Of a DNA stretch of 64,000 nucleotides, positions 54,801 to 64,000 are shown in pieces. The position numbers and the translations under genes are program-made. Numbering within the stretch: the first letter of the stretch is position 1; every line of letters starts with the position of its first letter. Origin of the DNA: Imbricaverruca yamaguchii (lineage: Eukaryota; Arthropoda; Thecostraca; Neoverrucidae); assembly GCA_034440575.1 (NCBI GenBank), contig JAOTOL010001660.1, forward strand, positions 5,446,501 to 5,510,500, given 5' to 3'. Under the pieces are notes generated by a model. That model saw only the letters and a program-made list of their open reading frames with translations. It did not search any database and was not told the origin of the DNA.

Positions 54801-56478
54801 TCGTCATGTCGTCATGTCGTCATGTCGTCCTTTCCCATATTGTTATAGCGTCATAGCGTCATATCGTCATATCGTCATATCGTCATATTGTCATGTCGTC
54901 ATGTCGTCATGTCGTCCTTTCCCACATCGTGATAGCGTCATAGCGTCATATCGTCCTACCGTCATATTGTCATATCCTCATGTCGTCATGTCGTCATGTC
55001 GTCATGTCGTCATGTCGTCATGTCGTCATGTCGTCATGTCGTCATGTCGTCATGTCGTCATGTCGTCATGTCGTCATGTCGTCATGTCGTCATGTCGTCA
55101 TGTCGTCATGTCGTCATGTCGTCATGTCGTCATATCGTCATGTCGTCATGTCGTCATGTCGTCATGTCGTCATGTCGTCATGTCGTCATGTCGTCATGTC
55201 GTCATGTCGTCATGTCGTCATGTCGTCATGTCGTCACATCGTCATGTCGTCATGTCGGCATGTCGTCATATCATCATGTCGTCATGTCGTCCTATCCCAT
55301 ACCGTCATATCGTCATATCGTAATATCGCCATATCGTAATATCGTAATATCGTCATATCGTCATGTCGTCATGTCGTCATATCGTCATATCGTCACGTCA
55401 CGTCATGTCATGTCATGTCGTCATGTCGTCATGTCGTCATATTGTCATGTTGCCATGTCGTCATGTCGTCCTATCCCATACCGTCATATCGTCATATCGT
55501 CATATCTTCACATCGTCATATCGTCATATCCTCATATCATCATATCGTGATGTTGTCATTTCGTCATGTCGTCATGTCGTCCTTTCCCATATCGTGATAG
55601 CGTCATAGCGTCATAGCGTCATATCGTCATATCGTCATATCGTCATGTCGCCATGTCGTCATGTCGTCATGATGTCCTTTCCCATATCGTGATAGCTTCA
55701 TGTCGTCATATCGTCATGTCGTCATATCGTCATGTTGCCATGTCGTCAGGTCGTCCTAACCCATATCGTAATATCGTCATATCGTCATGTCGTCATGTCT
55801 TCATGTCGTCATGTCGTCCTTTCCCATATCGTGGTAACGTCATAGCGTCATATCGTCATGTCGTCCTTTCCCATATCGTGGTAACGTCATAGCGTCATAT
55901 CGTCATTTCGTCATTTCGTCATATCGTCATGTCGTCATATCGTCATGTCGTCATATCTTCATGTGGTCATATCGTTATGTTGCTATGTTGCCATGTCGTC
56001 ATGTCGTCTTATCCCATACCGTCATATAGTCATATCGTCATATCGTCATATCGTCATATCGTCATATCGTCATATCGTCATATCGTCATATCGTCATATC
56101 GTCATATCGTGATGTCATATCGTCATGTCGTCATGTCATATCGTCATGTCGTCATGTCGTCATGTCGTCCTTTCCCATATTGTGATAGCGTCTTGTCGTC
56201 ATATCGTCATATCGTCTTGTCGTCTTGTCGTCATGTCGTCATGTCGTCATGTCGTCATGTCGTCATGTCGTCATGTCATGTCGTCATGTCGTCATGTCGT
56301 CATGTCGTCATGTCGTCATGTCGTCATATCGTCATATCGTCATGTCGTCATATCGTCATGTCGTCATATCGTCATGTCGTCATGTCGTCACATCGTCATG
56401 TCGTCATGTTGTCACATCGTCATGTCGTCATATCGTCATGTCCCATAGCGTCATGTCCCATAGCGTCATATCGCCATG
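51840..56478 (+). repeat. Octanucleotide satellite (ATGTCGTC/ATATCGTC), 4.6 kb
   Basis: The basic unit is eight bases, chiefly ATGTCGTC or ATATCGTC, with sub-variants CCTGTCGT, CTATCGTC and TATAGTCA. 52,163-52,583 is almost pure ATGTCGTC (over 50 units). From 52,800 on, longer-order units appear, marked by 'tcctttcccatatcgtggta' (at least 12 times) and 'tcctatcccataccgtcata' (about 8 times). Because 8 is not a multiple of 3 and the unit has no stop on +, all three + frames stay open (up to 365 codons of Met-Ser-Ser-Cys-Arg-His-Val-Val type). These are not genes. Confidence 0.97.
52584..52775 (+). repeat. Homogeneous TCATATAG octamer block
   Basis: About 24 uninterrupted copies of an octamer (TCATATAG) that differs from the neighbouring ATGTCGTC unit, inserted between the pure ATGTCGTC run and the mixed satellite. 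Both edges are sharp. Confidence 0.95.
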
Positions 56479-56803
56479 TCCCGGCGACAGTTGTGGTATT
56501 GTCCCGGCTACAGTTGTGGTATTGTCCCGGCCACAGGTGGGCTGCTGTCCCGGCCACAGATATGGTGCTGTCCCGGTCTCAGCTATGGGATCGTTCTGGC
56601 CACAGCTGGGGTGCTGTCCCGGCCACAGCCAGGGCATCATTCTGGCCACAGCTGGGGTGCTGTCCCGGCCACAGCCAGGGCATCATTCTGGCCACAGCTG
56701 GGGTGCTGTCCCGGCCACAGCCAGGGCATCATTCTGGCCACAGCTGGGGTGCTGTCCCGGCCACAGCCAGGGCATCATTCTGGCCACAGCTGGGGTGCTG
56801 TCT
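56479..56803 (+). repeat. Minisatellite, 46 bp unit
   Basis: Four near-perfect 46-bp units start at 56,606 ('ctggggtgctgtcccggcca' + 'cagccagggcatcattctgg'), with more diverged copies from 56,479. It abuts the octamer satellite directly. Confidence 0.9.
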
Positions 56804-57724
56804 AGCCGGCCGGCTCACGATTAAACTGCGCCGCAGACATCCAAGCGTGCGTAGAGTGACAACGCCTCCGTCGACAGCAAAGACCGTCTCTCCTCCCCCC
56901 CCCCCCCCAGCGAACTCGACCCGGGACCCACGGCCATCAATCCAAGCAGCGGGAGTGCCGGGGATGACGGGGGGGGGGGCGCATGGAGTGGTGTGCGGTC
57001 GTGCGCCGGATGTGCGGTGGCATTAATCCTGGAGGAAATGTTGGACTCGGAAGCCAATCCTGGGACGTTGACAAAACTGTACAATCCACTAACTGTGCTC
57101 TGGATCTGGCGGTCTGGTCCAGTTTCTCGCATTGATTTGTAGTGATGCGTCACAGGCCACTGCGCAACCCCACAATTCGGGCAAATCTCTGAAGTCGGTA
57201 TGAAGAACCCATCTAAGTTGGGAAAAGATGGCTGTTGGCTGGGAGTGTCTGTCTTCGCTTTTTTACAATCCATCCCCGACTTCTGCTTGTCGGCTGAAGA
57301 GTTCCATGTTCTTTCGTCGTGTTATCTCCAAAGTAGTTAATCGGATTGTAGCTGCTGCTGGTCAATCAATTAGACTATAAGTCTTTGGTAACGATTTTAA
57401 GTCTATTAACTAGTATAAGGTTTGAAATATTGAGAACGTGCGAGACGTAGCGTGGTGTGACGTGTTGGCATCCTTTCGGCTGGATTCCGAAACTTATCAT
57501 GGTTACAAGTGACCGTTTTTGCATGAATAACACAGCTTTCCGCAACCTGAAGCGTTGCATATTAGGCGGTTTCACGCTTGCACTAGCGGGAAATAGTCCT
57601 CATGATATCCCAATGGCTGAGTCAGGCCATAATAATTGCGTTGGTCTGAAAACTTAAGCCGGAGATTGGACCAATGGGTTATATGAAGACAAAAACAGAG
57701 TAGACTGCGGCGCGGATAGCACTT
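56804..57724. other. Unannotated stretch
   Basis: C-run near 56,897 and G-run near 56,970. No gene recognised. The 150-codon minus frame at 56,821-57,273 contains one Cys-x2-Cys but no domain that I can name. Confidence 0.5.
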
Positions 57725-58265
57725 ATCGCGCGATGGCGTTGTCTACGTCGGCTGTGCAGTTAGATGTTAGATCCTCCGCCCGCGCCGCGACAAGTTCGCG
57801 ACATGCTGAAGCCAGCTCAACGGCTGCCGTGGCGGCCGACAGAGCCGGTGTGTGAAGCATGGTGGCGTGGGTGGGCGGGGGAAGACGTCCCTCTCCGGTG
57901 ACGTGCACTGTCCGACGTCCTCCACGCGTGTCGCCGGACTGCGCGGAGGACGCCGGACTGCGGGGTCCGGCGTCCGTCCTTCCCGTGAGTTTCCCTCGAG
58001 ATAGGCACCCTCACCCCTCGTGTTTACAACCATCCAGTCGTGCGGTCCGTCGGGTTTTAACTTGATTTAACCCACCTTAAATCACATTTAAAATCTCACT
58101 TCCTTGTTGCTGTCGGACCGCTTCGGTCACGTTGTCTTACTACATTCTACTACATACTACAGTTTTGGCTATTATTTGGCCGGTCCCTTGTCGCGGCTGG
58201 ATAGCCGTTGTCGCGCGATAGCGGTGTCTGCGTCGTCTGTTCAGCTAGACGTTAGATCCTCCGCC
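57725..58265 (+). repeat. Direct duplication of ~57 bp, ~485 bp apart
   Basis: 57,725-57,780 and 58,210-58,265 match at about four-fifths of positions, ending in the shared 'gttagatcctccgcc'. The DNA between has no recognised gene. Confidence 0.7.
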
Positions 58266-58560
58266 AAGAAACACGACCTGCGGGCGCGCACCAAGCCGTG
58301 TGGCACCGTTGGCCGATGGTGCTGGGCTCCACGAATGTAGCGACGGCGGGCTGTGCTGGTCGACCGGGAAATATCGTGGTCCTGCACACCAACCGCCGCG
58401 GCCGACGTCGCTAAGGCGAGGTTGAGTTTTTGTGTCGGGTACTGGGTATCGAGGCGGCCCCGCAGGTCTCCCGCAAGTCTAACGCCCGCGCCGGGCACGT
58501 ACTGGTGCCTGGTCACAGCCGAGCGCCGGGCGAGGGCCGGTTCTTGGTGTCCTCAGTCTG

Positions 58561-58587
58561 CAGAGAGAGAGAGAGAGAGAGAGAGAA
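58561..58587. repeat. GA dinucleotide microsatellite
   Basis: About 13 GA units. Confidence 0.95.
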
Positions 58588-58599
58588 GAGACCTTCAGG

Positions 58600-59510
58600 G
58601 GGCGAATGGACAGTCGCCTCCTGAAGGGTCAGAGGTGGTCCCCTGAAGGGCAGAGGTCGGCGTAGGGGCCAGCAAGGGTTCCATGGGATGACGCCAGAAA
58701 TCCCCTGGGCGGAAGTGAAAGCCCCTGGACCGACGGAAAGGGTCCCGGGCCGATGTAGAGGACACAGTCAACGGAGAGTGATGCTGAGGGCCCTGGTCTG
58801 GGTCAACGTGAAGAGCTTCCAGGTCCGTGGAGGGGACACCGGATCGTTGGAAGGGTCTCTGGGCTGATGGAGAGGGCTCTTGAGCTTACGTTTGGGTCAA
58901 AGCCGAAAAAAGGCTCCTGATCTGAAGGAGAGATCTCAAGCTCAGATCTGCCAGAAAAACCCTTCGGTCGTCAAAGAGATGATATATGTGGGCCCTAGTG
59001 GCCAGAGAAAGGGCCCTTAGGCTGACGGGTGGGACCTAATAGGTACAATGGGCGCTGTATGACCGAAGCAGTCGAAGCGCACCTAAGCCCAAATAACCAA
59101 CCAACCAACCTAATGTGTACAAGGGTCTAATAGAGGAGCCGAAACTATTGAGAGGGCCTCCGATCTGACAGGAGGTTCTGGATCGCCAAGGAGGACCACT
59201 GCGCCAACTGAGGGGATTTCTAGTCGCCAGAGGACATTGGACCGTCGGAGGGGGACTCAAGCAGGCCTGAAGGGTCCATGGGTAGATGGAGGGGGCCGAA
59301 GCAGTACGTGTATCCCTTGCGTTATCGCGAAGGCCCAAGCTGTTGAAAGAGGAGCTGCAGGCCATACAGAGTGTCCTGAACTGTGAGAGGCCCTTGAGAG
59401 CCGACTGAGGGGACCCGGAGCCGACCCTTTGAAAACAAAGTGCCCGAAATACGAGGAGTTTCGTAAAAGTCTTAGGAGGCTCTTCAGGTGTCCGCCACCC
59501 CCTCCCCGGA
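58600..59510 (+). repeat. Degenerate GC-rich ~25-35 bp repeat
   Basis: Diverged units built on 'gggccctgggctgatggagagg' type sequence ('cccctggaccgacggaaagg', 'gggctgatggagagggctc'). It resembles in style the reverse complement of the pyrimidine-rich array at 12.6-14.3 kb. Confidence 0.5.
59032..59120 (+). mobile_element. Short SINE 3' fragment
   Basis: 59,045-59,107 ('aatgggcgctgtatgacc' then 'agcccaaataaccaaccaac') matches the minus-strand insert at 25,791-25,849. It is flanked by acctaataggtac and acctaatgtgtac (11 of 13 identical), a likely decayed target duplication. It lies inside the degenerate GC-rich array. Confidence 0.75.
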
Positions 59511-59534
59511 CAAAATCCTGGTCGACTGTGCTGT

Positions 59535-61594
59535 GTTTCACCTATCATAAAGACATAAAGACATAAAAGATTAGTGCAACTATAAGCCACAAGGGCCATT
59601 CTTGGTTGCACTCTGTACACTCAACCAGTTGCCCAGCAAATCCGTCGATCAGCCCTCCCTGTAATACTGAAAAGCAAGCCCTCTATTCTTATAATGATTG
59701 TTTATGCTGTTTTTAAAGATGTTCAATGTGCTGCTACTGACAATGGTTTCTGGCAGCTGGTTCCAGTGTTCTACTACCCTGTTGGTGATAAAAGACTGTC
59801 TTAACATTGTTCTGCTGTGGTTAACTTTAATTTTTAATTGATGACCTCTAATGGCATCACTTCTGTTAAATTTCAACATTTCCCCCAAGATGTCCCCTCT
59901 CCAGACCATGGTCAAATTTAAAGACCTCGATGAGATCTCCTCTCAGCCTTCCATATCTAAGTGAAAACATTCAACTTCTTCAATATTTCCTTATATGCCA
60001 GTTTGCTTGTACCGTTAACCATTCTTGTAGTCCTCTTTTGTACTCTCTCTAAAAGCCAACAATCTTTTTCATAGCTAGGAAACAAAGCATGGAGCAGTAT
60101 TTCAAATGTGGCATGACATATGTATAGTAAAGCTTCCTGATGACTTCCTCACTTCTGTATGATACATTCCTATGTATTGCCCCAAGCATTCTCAGTGCCT
60201 TCTTCCTGGCTTCCTTGGTCTGTTCTGATGCCCCCAATTTTGTGTTTAGAATGACACCTAAATCCTTCTCCTGTTGAGTCACTGATAGCACTTGGCCACC
60301 CATCAAGTATGGAGCCTTCATATGCTGCTTACCCACATGCATGTTTTTGCACTTATCGAAATTGCATTTCATTTGCCTTTCTCCGGACCACTTCACAAGT
60401 TCGCCTAAGTCTTTTTTTCAGCGAGATGTGCTCATTTTAACCTGTTTTTGCCCTAAAGATTTTCAAATCATCCGCAAATTTAAAACCTTACTGCTTAGGC
60501 CGCTTTCAATGTTGTTTACAAATATAATGAGCAGTAGTGGCCCCTGTACTGACCCTTGGAGACTCCACTAAGAACATTTTACCATGATGACTTTGGTATC
60601 TGAAAGCCACAACTCTACCAGCTCTTTGTTGTCTATCTGAAAGCCACAACTCTATCCATTTTAAGATTCTACCTGCAATACTAAGGGCCTGAAGCTGCAT
60701 CATTAACCGTGTATGGGGTTTCTTGTCAAATGCCTTACTAAAGTCAAGATATGCTACAACAACCTTATTTTCCTGATCAAATTGTTCTGTCGCGAAGTTC
60801 AAAAAGTCTGAGAGATTTGTGAGACATGGTAGCCCTTTTCTAAACTCATGTTGGGTATCTTGAATCAATCTGTTTCCTTCCAGATAACTAGCTATTCTAT
60901 CCTTGATAATTGATTCGAGTGCCTTGCAGAGTATGGATGTGAAACTTACTTGCCTATCGTTTTCAACTTTCCCTCTTTCTCCTTTCTTAAAAATAGGAAC
61001 TACATTTGCCCTTTTCCAATCGGTTGGAATTTCATTATGTGAAACCTATCTACAAAATATTATACTAAGTGGAAATGCCAGTTCCTTTTCAGTTTCCCGC
61101 AACACCCTAGCATAAATTTCATCAGGTCCTGCTGCCTTATTTGGCTTTATTTTCCTGATATGATTGAAAACAACATCACTATCAATGAAATCAACATCAT
61201 TTATCCGATCACATGTCACTGAACTATGGTGTACGGTCGGTAGATTGGTCATATCTTCCAATGCAAACACTGATTTAAACTGCTTACTCAGCTCCTCAAC
61301 CATCTCAGTATCCTCACCCAATATAGTCCCATTTACTTCCAGTGGACCAATTGTGCTAGAATCTTTACTCAACTTGTAGGAACTAAAAACTTTGTGCTGT
61401 CCCCATTACAGTCCCTAGGTAAATCCGGTCCTTTTGCTCGCTTTGCTACTCTGGTTTTTTGCTTCAGTTTCCCTAGCTTTTCGATACGTCTTTAGATTTA
61501 CGATATTTTAAGCTTCCTTAAGCACTCTAAATGCAGCTTTCTTACCCTTAATTGCTTTTATCAAGTTTGGTGTAAGCCATGCTGGCCTTCCTAT
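59535..61594 (-). mobile_element. CR1-like non-LTR retrotransposon, 5'-truncated
   Basis: Minus-strand order: pre-RT segment (61,594-61,390), RT fingers and palm (61,372-60,460), thumb (60,396-60,049) and the C-terminal tail (59,915-59,649). A short 3' UTR ends in octamer repeats seen on + as 'cataaagacataaagacata' at ~59,547-59,566. Octamer tails and this protein style fit CR1-like elements. Endonuclease and ORF1 are missing at the 5' side, which abuts a minisatellite fragment. The element is distinctly AT-richer than most of the window. Confidence 0.85.
59649..61594 (-). pseudogene. CR1-like reverse transcriptase, frameshifted
   Basis: Pieces in order on the minus strand: 'IRKIKPNKAAGPDEI' (61,372-61,046 frame), 'QHEFRKGLPCLTNLSDFLNF' and 'AYLDFSKAFDKKPHTRL' (60,868-60,506), and 'FKFADDLKIF' (the catalytic box, 60,484-60,455, with A-D-D intact). 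Then 'KDLGVILNTKLG' and 'LYYTYVMPHLKYC' (60,396-60,049), and 'FITNRVVEHWNQLPETIVSS' (59,915-59,649). Several frameshifts and stops lie between these. The G-V-P-Q-G-S box is damaged at 60,560-60,590. The product, if intact, would copy element RNA at the target site. This copy cannot do so. Confidence 0.85.
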
Positions 61595-61596
61595 CG

Positions 61597-61640
61597 ACTG
61601 TACTGTGGCTCACTGTTGCTGACCTTGCTGTGGTTCACCT
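61597..61640 (+). repeat. Left remnant of 25-bp minisatellite
   Basis: 'gactgtactgtggctcactg' + 'ttgctgacc' matches the unit of the array at 62,848-63,725. It is separated from that array by the LINE at 61,641-62,847. Confidence 0.85.
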
Positions 61641-62847
61641 GTCTATTGTGCTGTAATGTAATGTAATGTAATGTAATGTAATGTAATGTAATGTATTTTC
61701 GGATCCTCCCGAGCAGGGTTTTTAAGTCTCCGTTGCAGGTGCACCAACGTGCCGCACAAACCCTCGTCACGATCATACACTCATAACACGGAAACACTAG
61801 AAATTAGAGCATACACGAAAATTAGAGCCTGGACATGCGCAGCATGACCGAAAGCCTCCGCCTGAAAACACTGTAGTCGCCTGAATTCCTCACATCTCGA
61901 GGCAGATTGTTCCACGTTCGGCAAGCTCTCGGTATGAAGGAGCGGCGCGAATTATGTGCGGCATCGTGGTGCTCATCGTTATCGTGGTGCTGGATCTCAT
62001 CGTTAGCCCTGACTCTGGTGCTCCCTTGTAGCACAGTTGAGCGACAGCTAAGTTGACCGCGAATGAGTTCTGAGCCAGTGAACTCGTTCATGATTTTGAA
62101 AACTGAGTGAGCATCTGCCTTGGATATGAAGTCGTCCAATTTCAGTCATCCTAGTTCTTTCAACGTTGGCGACTCATGATCCCGGTACTGTAAGCCGGCG
62201 ACAACCCTTGCACCAAAGTTTATGCATTTTTGAATGCGTCGTTTCTGGACCTTGCTACAACTTCCCCAGACAGACACACAGTATCATATGTGGGGGAACA
62301 TGAGTGCGCAATTAGCACCAGTCTCGTAATGCGAGAAAAATTATGACACAGTCCAGCGAGTCCAATGAGTATGCGGTTACACCGACGCACAACAGAAGAT
62401 ACATGCACATCCCAAGAGAGGTGTGAGTCAATTTTACACCAAGTAATTTCACAGACTTCGTGAGTACTATTTCCAACTGCCCCAGACGAACAGATAATTC
62501 CACAAGCGTATGCCGTCTAGAAGATTGAAGAACAATCATCTTAGTTTTGGAGGGATTTACTTTTAGTCGATTCTGGATGAACCAGCTCAGGGCGACTGAC
62601 AGTGATTTACTCAATCGTTCGCTAATGGCTGTGATTTCGTTTCGCTTCCCGGAGTCGAGGAATTGTACATCATCGGCATACATAACAATTTTGCCCCGTA
62701 GGATATAATGTGGGAGGTCATTGGAGAATATTAGGAACATGACCGGGCCCAGGATCGAGCCCTGCACCACACCATATGTTACCGACAGTGGGCTAGAATT
62801 TGTCACCGTTTGCGTACGGCCCTCAAGCCACGCTCGAAACCATGGGT
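61641..62847 (-). mobile_element. Jockey/CR1-group LINE, 5'-truncated, inserted in minisatellite
   Basis: On the minus strand it starts within the RT palm ('DPWFRAWLEGRTQTV', ~62,846) and runs through the C-terminus. It ends in a pentamer tail (TTACA/ATGTA units seen on + at 61,651-61,694). Both sides are the same 25-bp minisatellite, so the element landed inside the array. Different in sequence from the CR1-like copy immediately to its left. Confidence 0.85.
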
Positions 62848-62875
62848 CACTGTTGCCGACTGTGCTGTGGCTCAC
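61822..62875 (-). pseudogene. Non-LTR reverse transcriptase fragment
   Basis: The 5' frame (62,875-62,312) carries 'GVVQGSILGPVMFLIFSNDL' and the catalytic box 'IVMYADDVQFL', followed by 'QNRLKVNPSKTKMIVL' and 'SVKLLGVKL'. A frameshift near 62,430 leads to 'VSSVVRRCNRILIGLAGLCH' (62,408-62,220). The C-terminal piece 'RRSFIPRACRTWNNLPRDVR' lies at 62,139-61,822. The first ~10 codons of the 5' frame are minisatellite. RT fingers, endonuclease and ORF1 are absent because of 5' truncation. Confidence 0.85.
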
Positions 62876-63725
62876 TGTTGCAGACTGTGCTGTGGCTCAC
62901 TGTACTGTACTGTGTTGCCGACTGTGCTGTGGTTCACTGTTGCCGACTGTGCTGTGGCTCACTGTACTGTACTGTGTTGCCGACTGTGCTGTGGTTCACT
63001 GTTGCCGTCTGTGCTGTGGCTCACTGTACTGTACTGTGTTGCCGACTGTGCTGTGGTTCACTGTTGCCGACTGTGCTGTGGCTTCTACTGTTCACTGTAC
63101 TGTGGTACTGTTGCCGACTGTGCTGTGGCTCACTGTTGCCGACTGTGCTGTGGCTCACTGTTGCCGACTGTACTGTGGCTCACTGTTGCCGACTGTGCTG
63201 TGGCTCGCTGTACTGTACTGTGTTGCCGACTGTGCTGTGGCTCACTGTTGCCGACTGTGCTGTGGCTCACTGTACTGTACTGTGTTGCCGACTGTGCTGT
63301 GGTTCACTGTTGCCGACTGTACTGTGGCTCACTGTTGCCGACTGTGCTGTGGCTCACTGTTGCCGACTGTGCTGTGGCTCACTGTTGCCGACTGTACTGT
63401 GGCTCACTGTTGCCGACTGTACTGTGGCTCACTGTTGCCGACTGTGCTGTGGCTCACTGTTGCCGACTATACTGTGGCTCACTGTTGCCGACTATACTGT
63501 GGCTCACTGTTGCCGACTGTGCTGTGGCTTATTGTTGTCTACTGTGCTGTGGCTTATTGTTGTCTACTGTGCTGTGGCTTATTGTTGTCTACTGTGCTGT
63601 GGCTCACTGTTGCCGACTGTACTGTGGTTCACTGTTGCCGACTGTGCTGCGGCCCATTGTTGTCTGCTGTGCTGTGGCTTATTGTTATCTACTGTGCTGT
63701 GGCTAACTGTTGCCGACCGTGCTAT
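62848..63725 (+). repeat. Minisatellite, 25 bp unit
   Basis: About 34 units of 'ctgttgccgactgtgctgtg' + 'gctca', with insertions of 'ctgtactgtactgtg' in part of the array and a 'ttgttgtcta' variant near the right end. All three + frames are open (up to 339 codons, Cys/Leu/Val/Ala-rich). They are repeat artefacts. Confidence 0.95.
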
Positions 63726-64000
63726 GGCCGTCCTTGGTAGAGGTCAAGGCTGCGAGTCATATCACACGAGCACGAACCGTATCTGGTGAAACCATTATGC
63801 CGCACGCCTCTGACACTATGCGATCCAGCCACGTGGTCCACACTCGGACAGACAGGAGCGCTCCGAGACCTGCGCACCAGACGGGTTCGCCGACAACGTC
63901 ATGTCTGGATCACACAATGCAACAGCCACTGCCCACATAAATAGGCCAATTTGTACATTCCGCTGGTGTCGTATTTCACTCGCCGTGCAATGAATCGCAG
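63726..64000. other. Unannotated stretch to window end
   Basis: No feature recognised. Confidence 0.5.

Noticed and set aside
51769..57026. Many long open frames (up to 365 codons) with Met-Ser-Ser-Cys-Arg-His-Val-Val repeats
   Set aside because: They arise in all three + frames because the octamer satellite has no stop codon. No domain or start context supports a protein.
56821..57273. 150-codon minus-strand frame with a Cys-x2-Cys
   Set aside because: No second metal-binding pair and no recognisable family; it includes homopolymer-derived Pro and Gly runs.
62721..63789. Cys/Leu/Val-rich frames of 298-339 codons
   Set aside because: Three overlapping frames over a 25-bp tandem repeat; a repeat artefact.

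Overview
This window looks like non-coding, repeat-dominated DNA from an animal nuclear genome. The evidence is the set of elements present: tRNA-derived SINEs, non-LTR retrotransposons (CR1-like and I/R1-like), a Gypsy-type LTR retrotransposon, long GT microsatellites and many minisatellites. There are no bacterial operons or ribosome-binding sites. The retroelement families fit an invertebrate. An arthropod such as a crustacean is my guess, but the sequence alone does not prove it. I found no convincing host protein-coding gene.

Layout. 1-18.6 kb: degenerate minisatellites separated by unannotated DNA, one short RT relic (6.1 kb), an AT-rich block bounded by G-run inverted ends (8.94-9.92 kb), an inverted repeat with opposed degenerate arrays (10.6-12.6 kb) and a pyrimidine-rich minisatellite (12.6-14.3 kb). 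18.6-22.2 kb: a tRNA-derived SINE, a fold-back element carrying a second SINE, an AGGTCA-rich block and a 17-unit 37-bp array. 24-38.6 kb: more minisatellites (24, 30, 48, 55, 22 and 93 bp units) and SINE copies. 41-45 kb: a purine-rich tract, a 320-bp GT array, an internally deleted I/R1-like LINE and a decayed LINE ORF1. 45.5-49.3 kb: a complete young Gypsy-type LTR element with an uninterrupted 1049-codon ORF. 49.3-51.8 kb: a SINE with a perfect target duplication, a decayed relative of the integrase and a second G-run-bounded block. 51.8-56.5 kb: a 4.6-kb octanucleotide satellite. 56.5-64 kb: a 46-bp array, a degenerate GC-rich array, two 5'-truncated LINEs on the minus strand, and a 25-bp minisatellite that one of the LINEs interrupts.

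The most interesting item is the LTR element at 45,485-49,268. Its two 210-bp LTRs differ at only two positions, and it is flanked by a 5-bp target duplication (GGAAG). A primer-binding-site-like sequence and a polypurine tract are in place. The single intact ORF encodes gag, zinc knuckles, protease and a DD35E integrase, but reverse transcriptase and RNase H are missing. It therefore probably moved recently using reverse transcriptase supplied by another element. Second in interest are AT-rich blocks with AGGTCA-type motifs, two of which are bounded by G-run inverted ends, and the octamer satellite with interspersed longer-order units.

Most long open frames here are by-products of tandem repeats whose unit has no stop codon. 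They are not annotated as genes.
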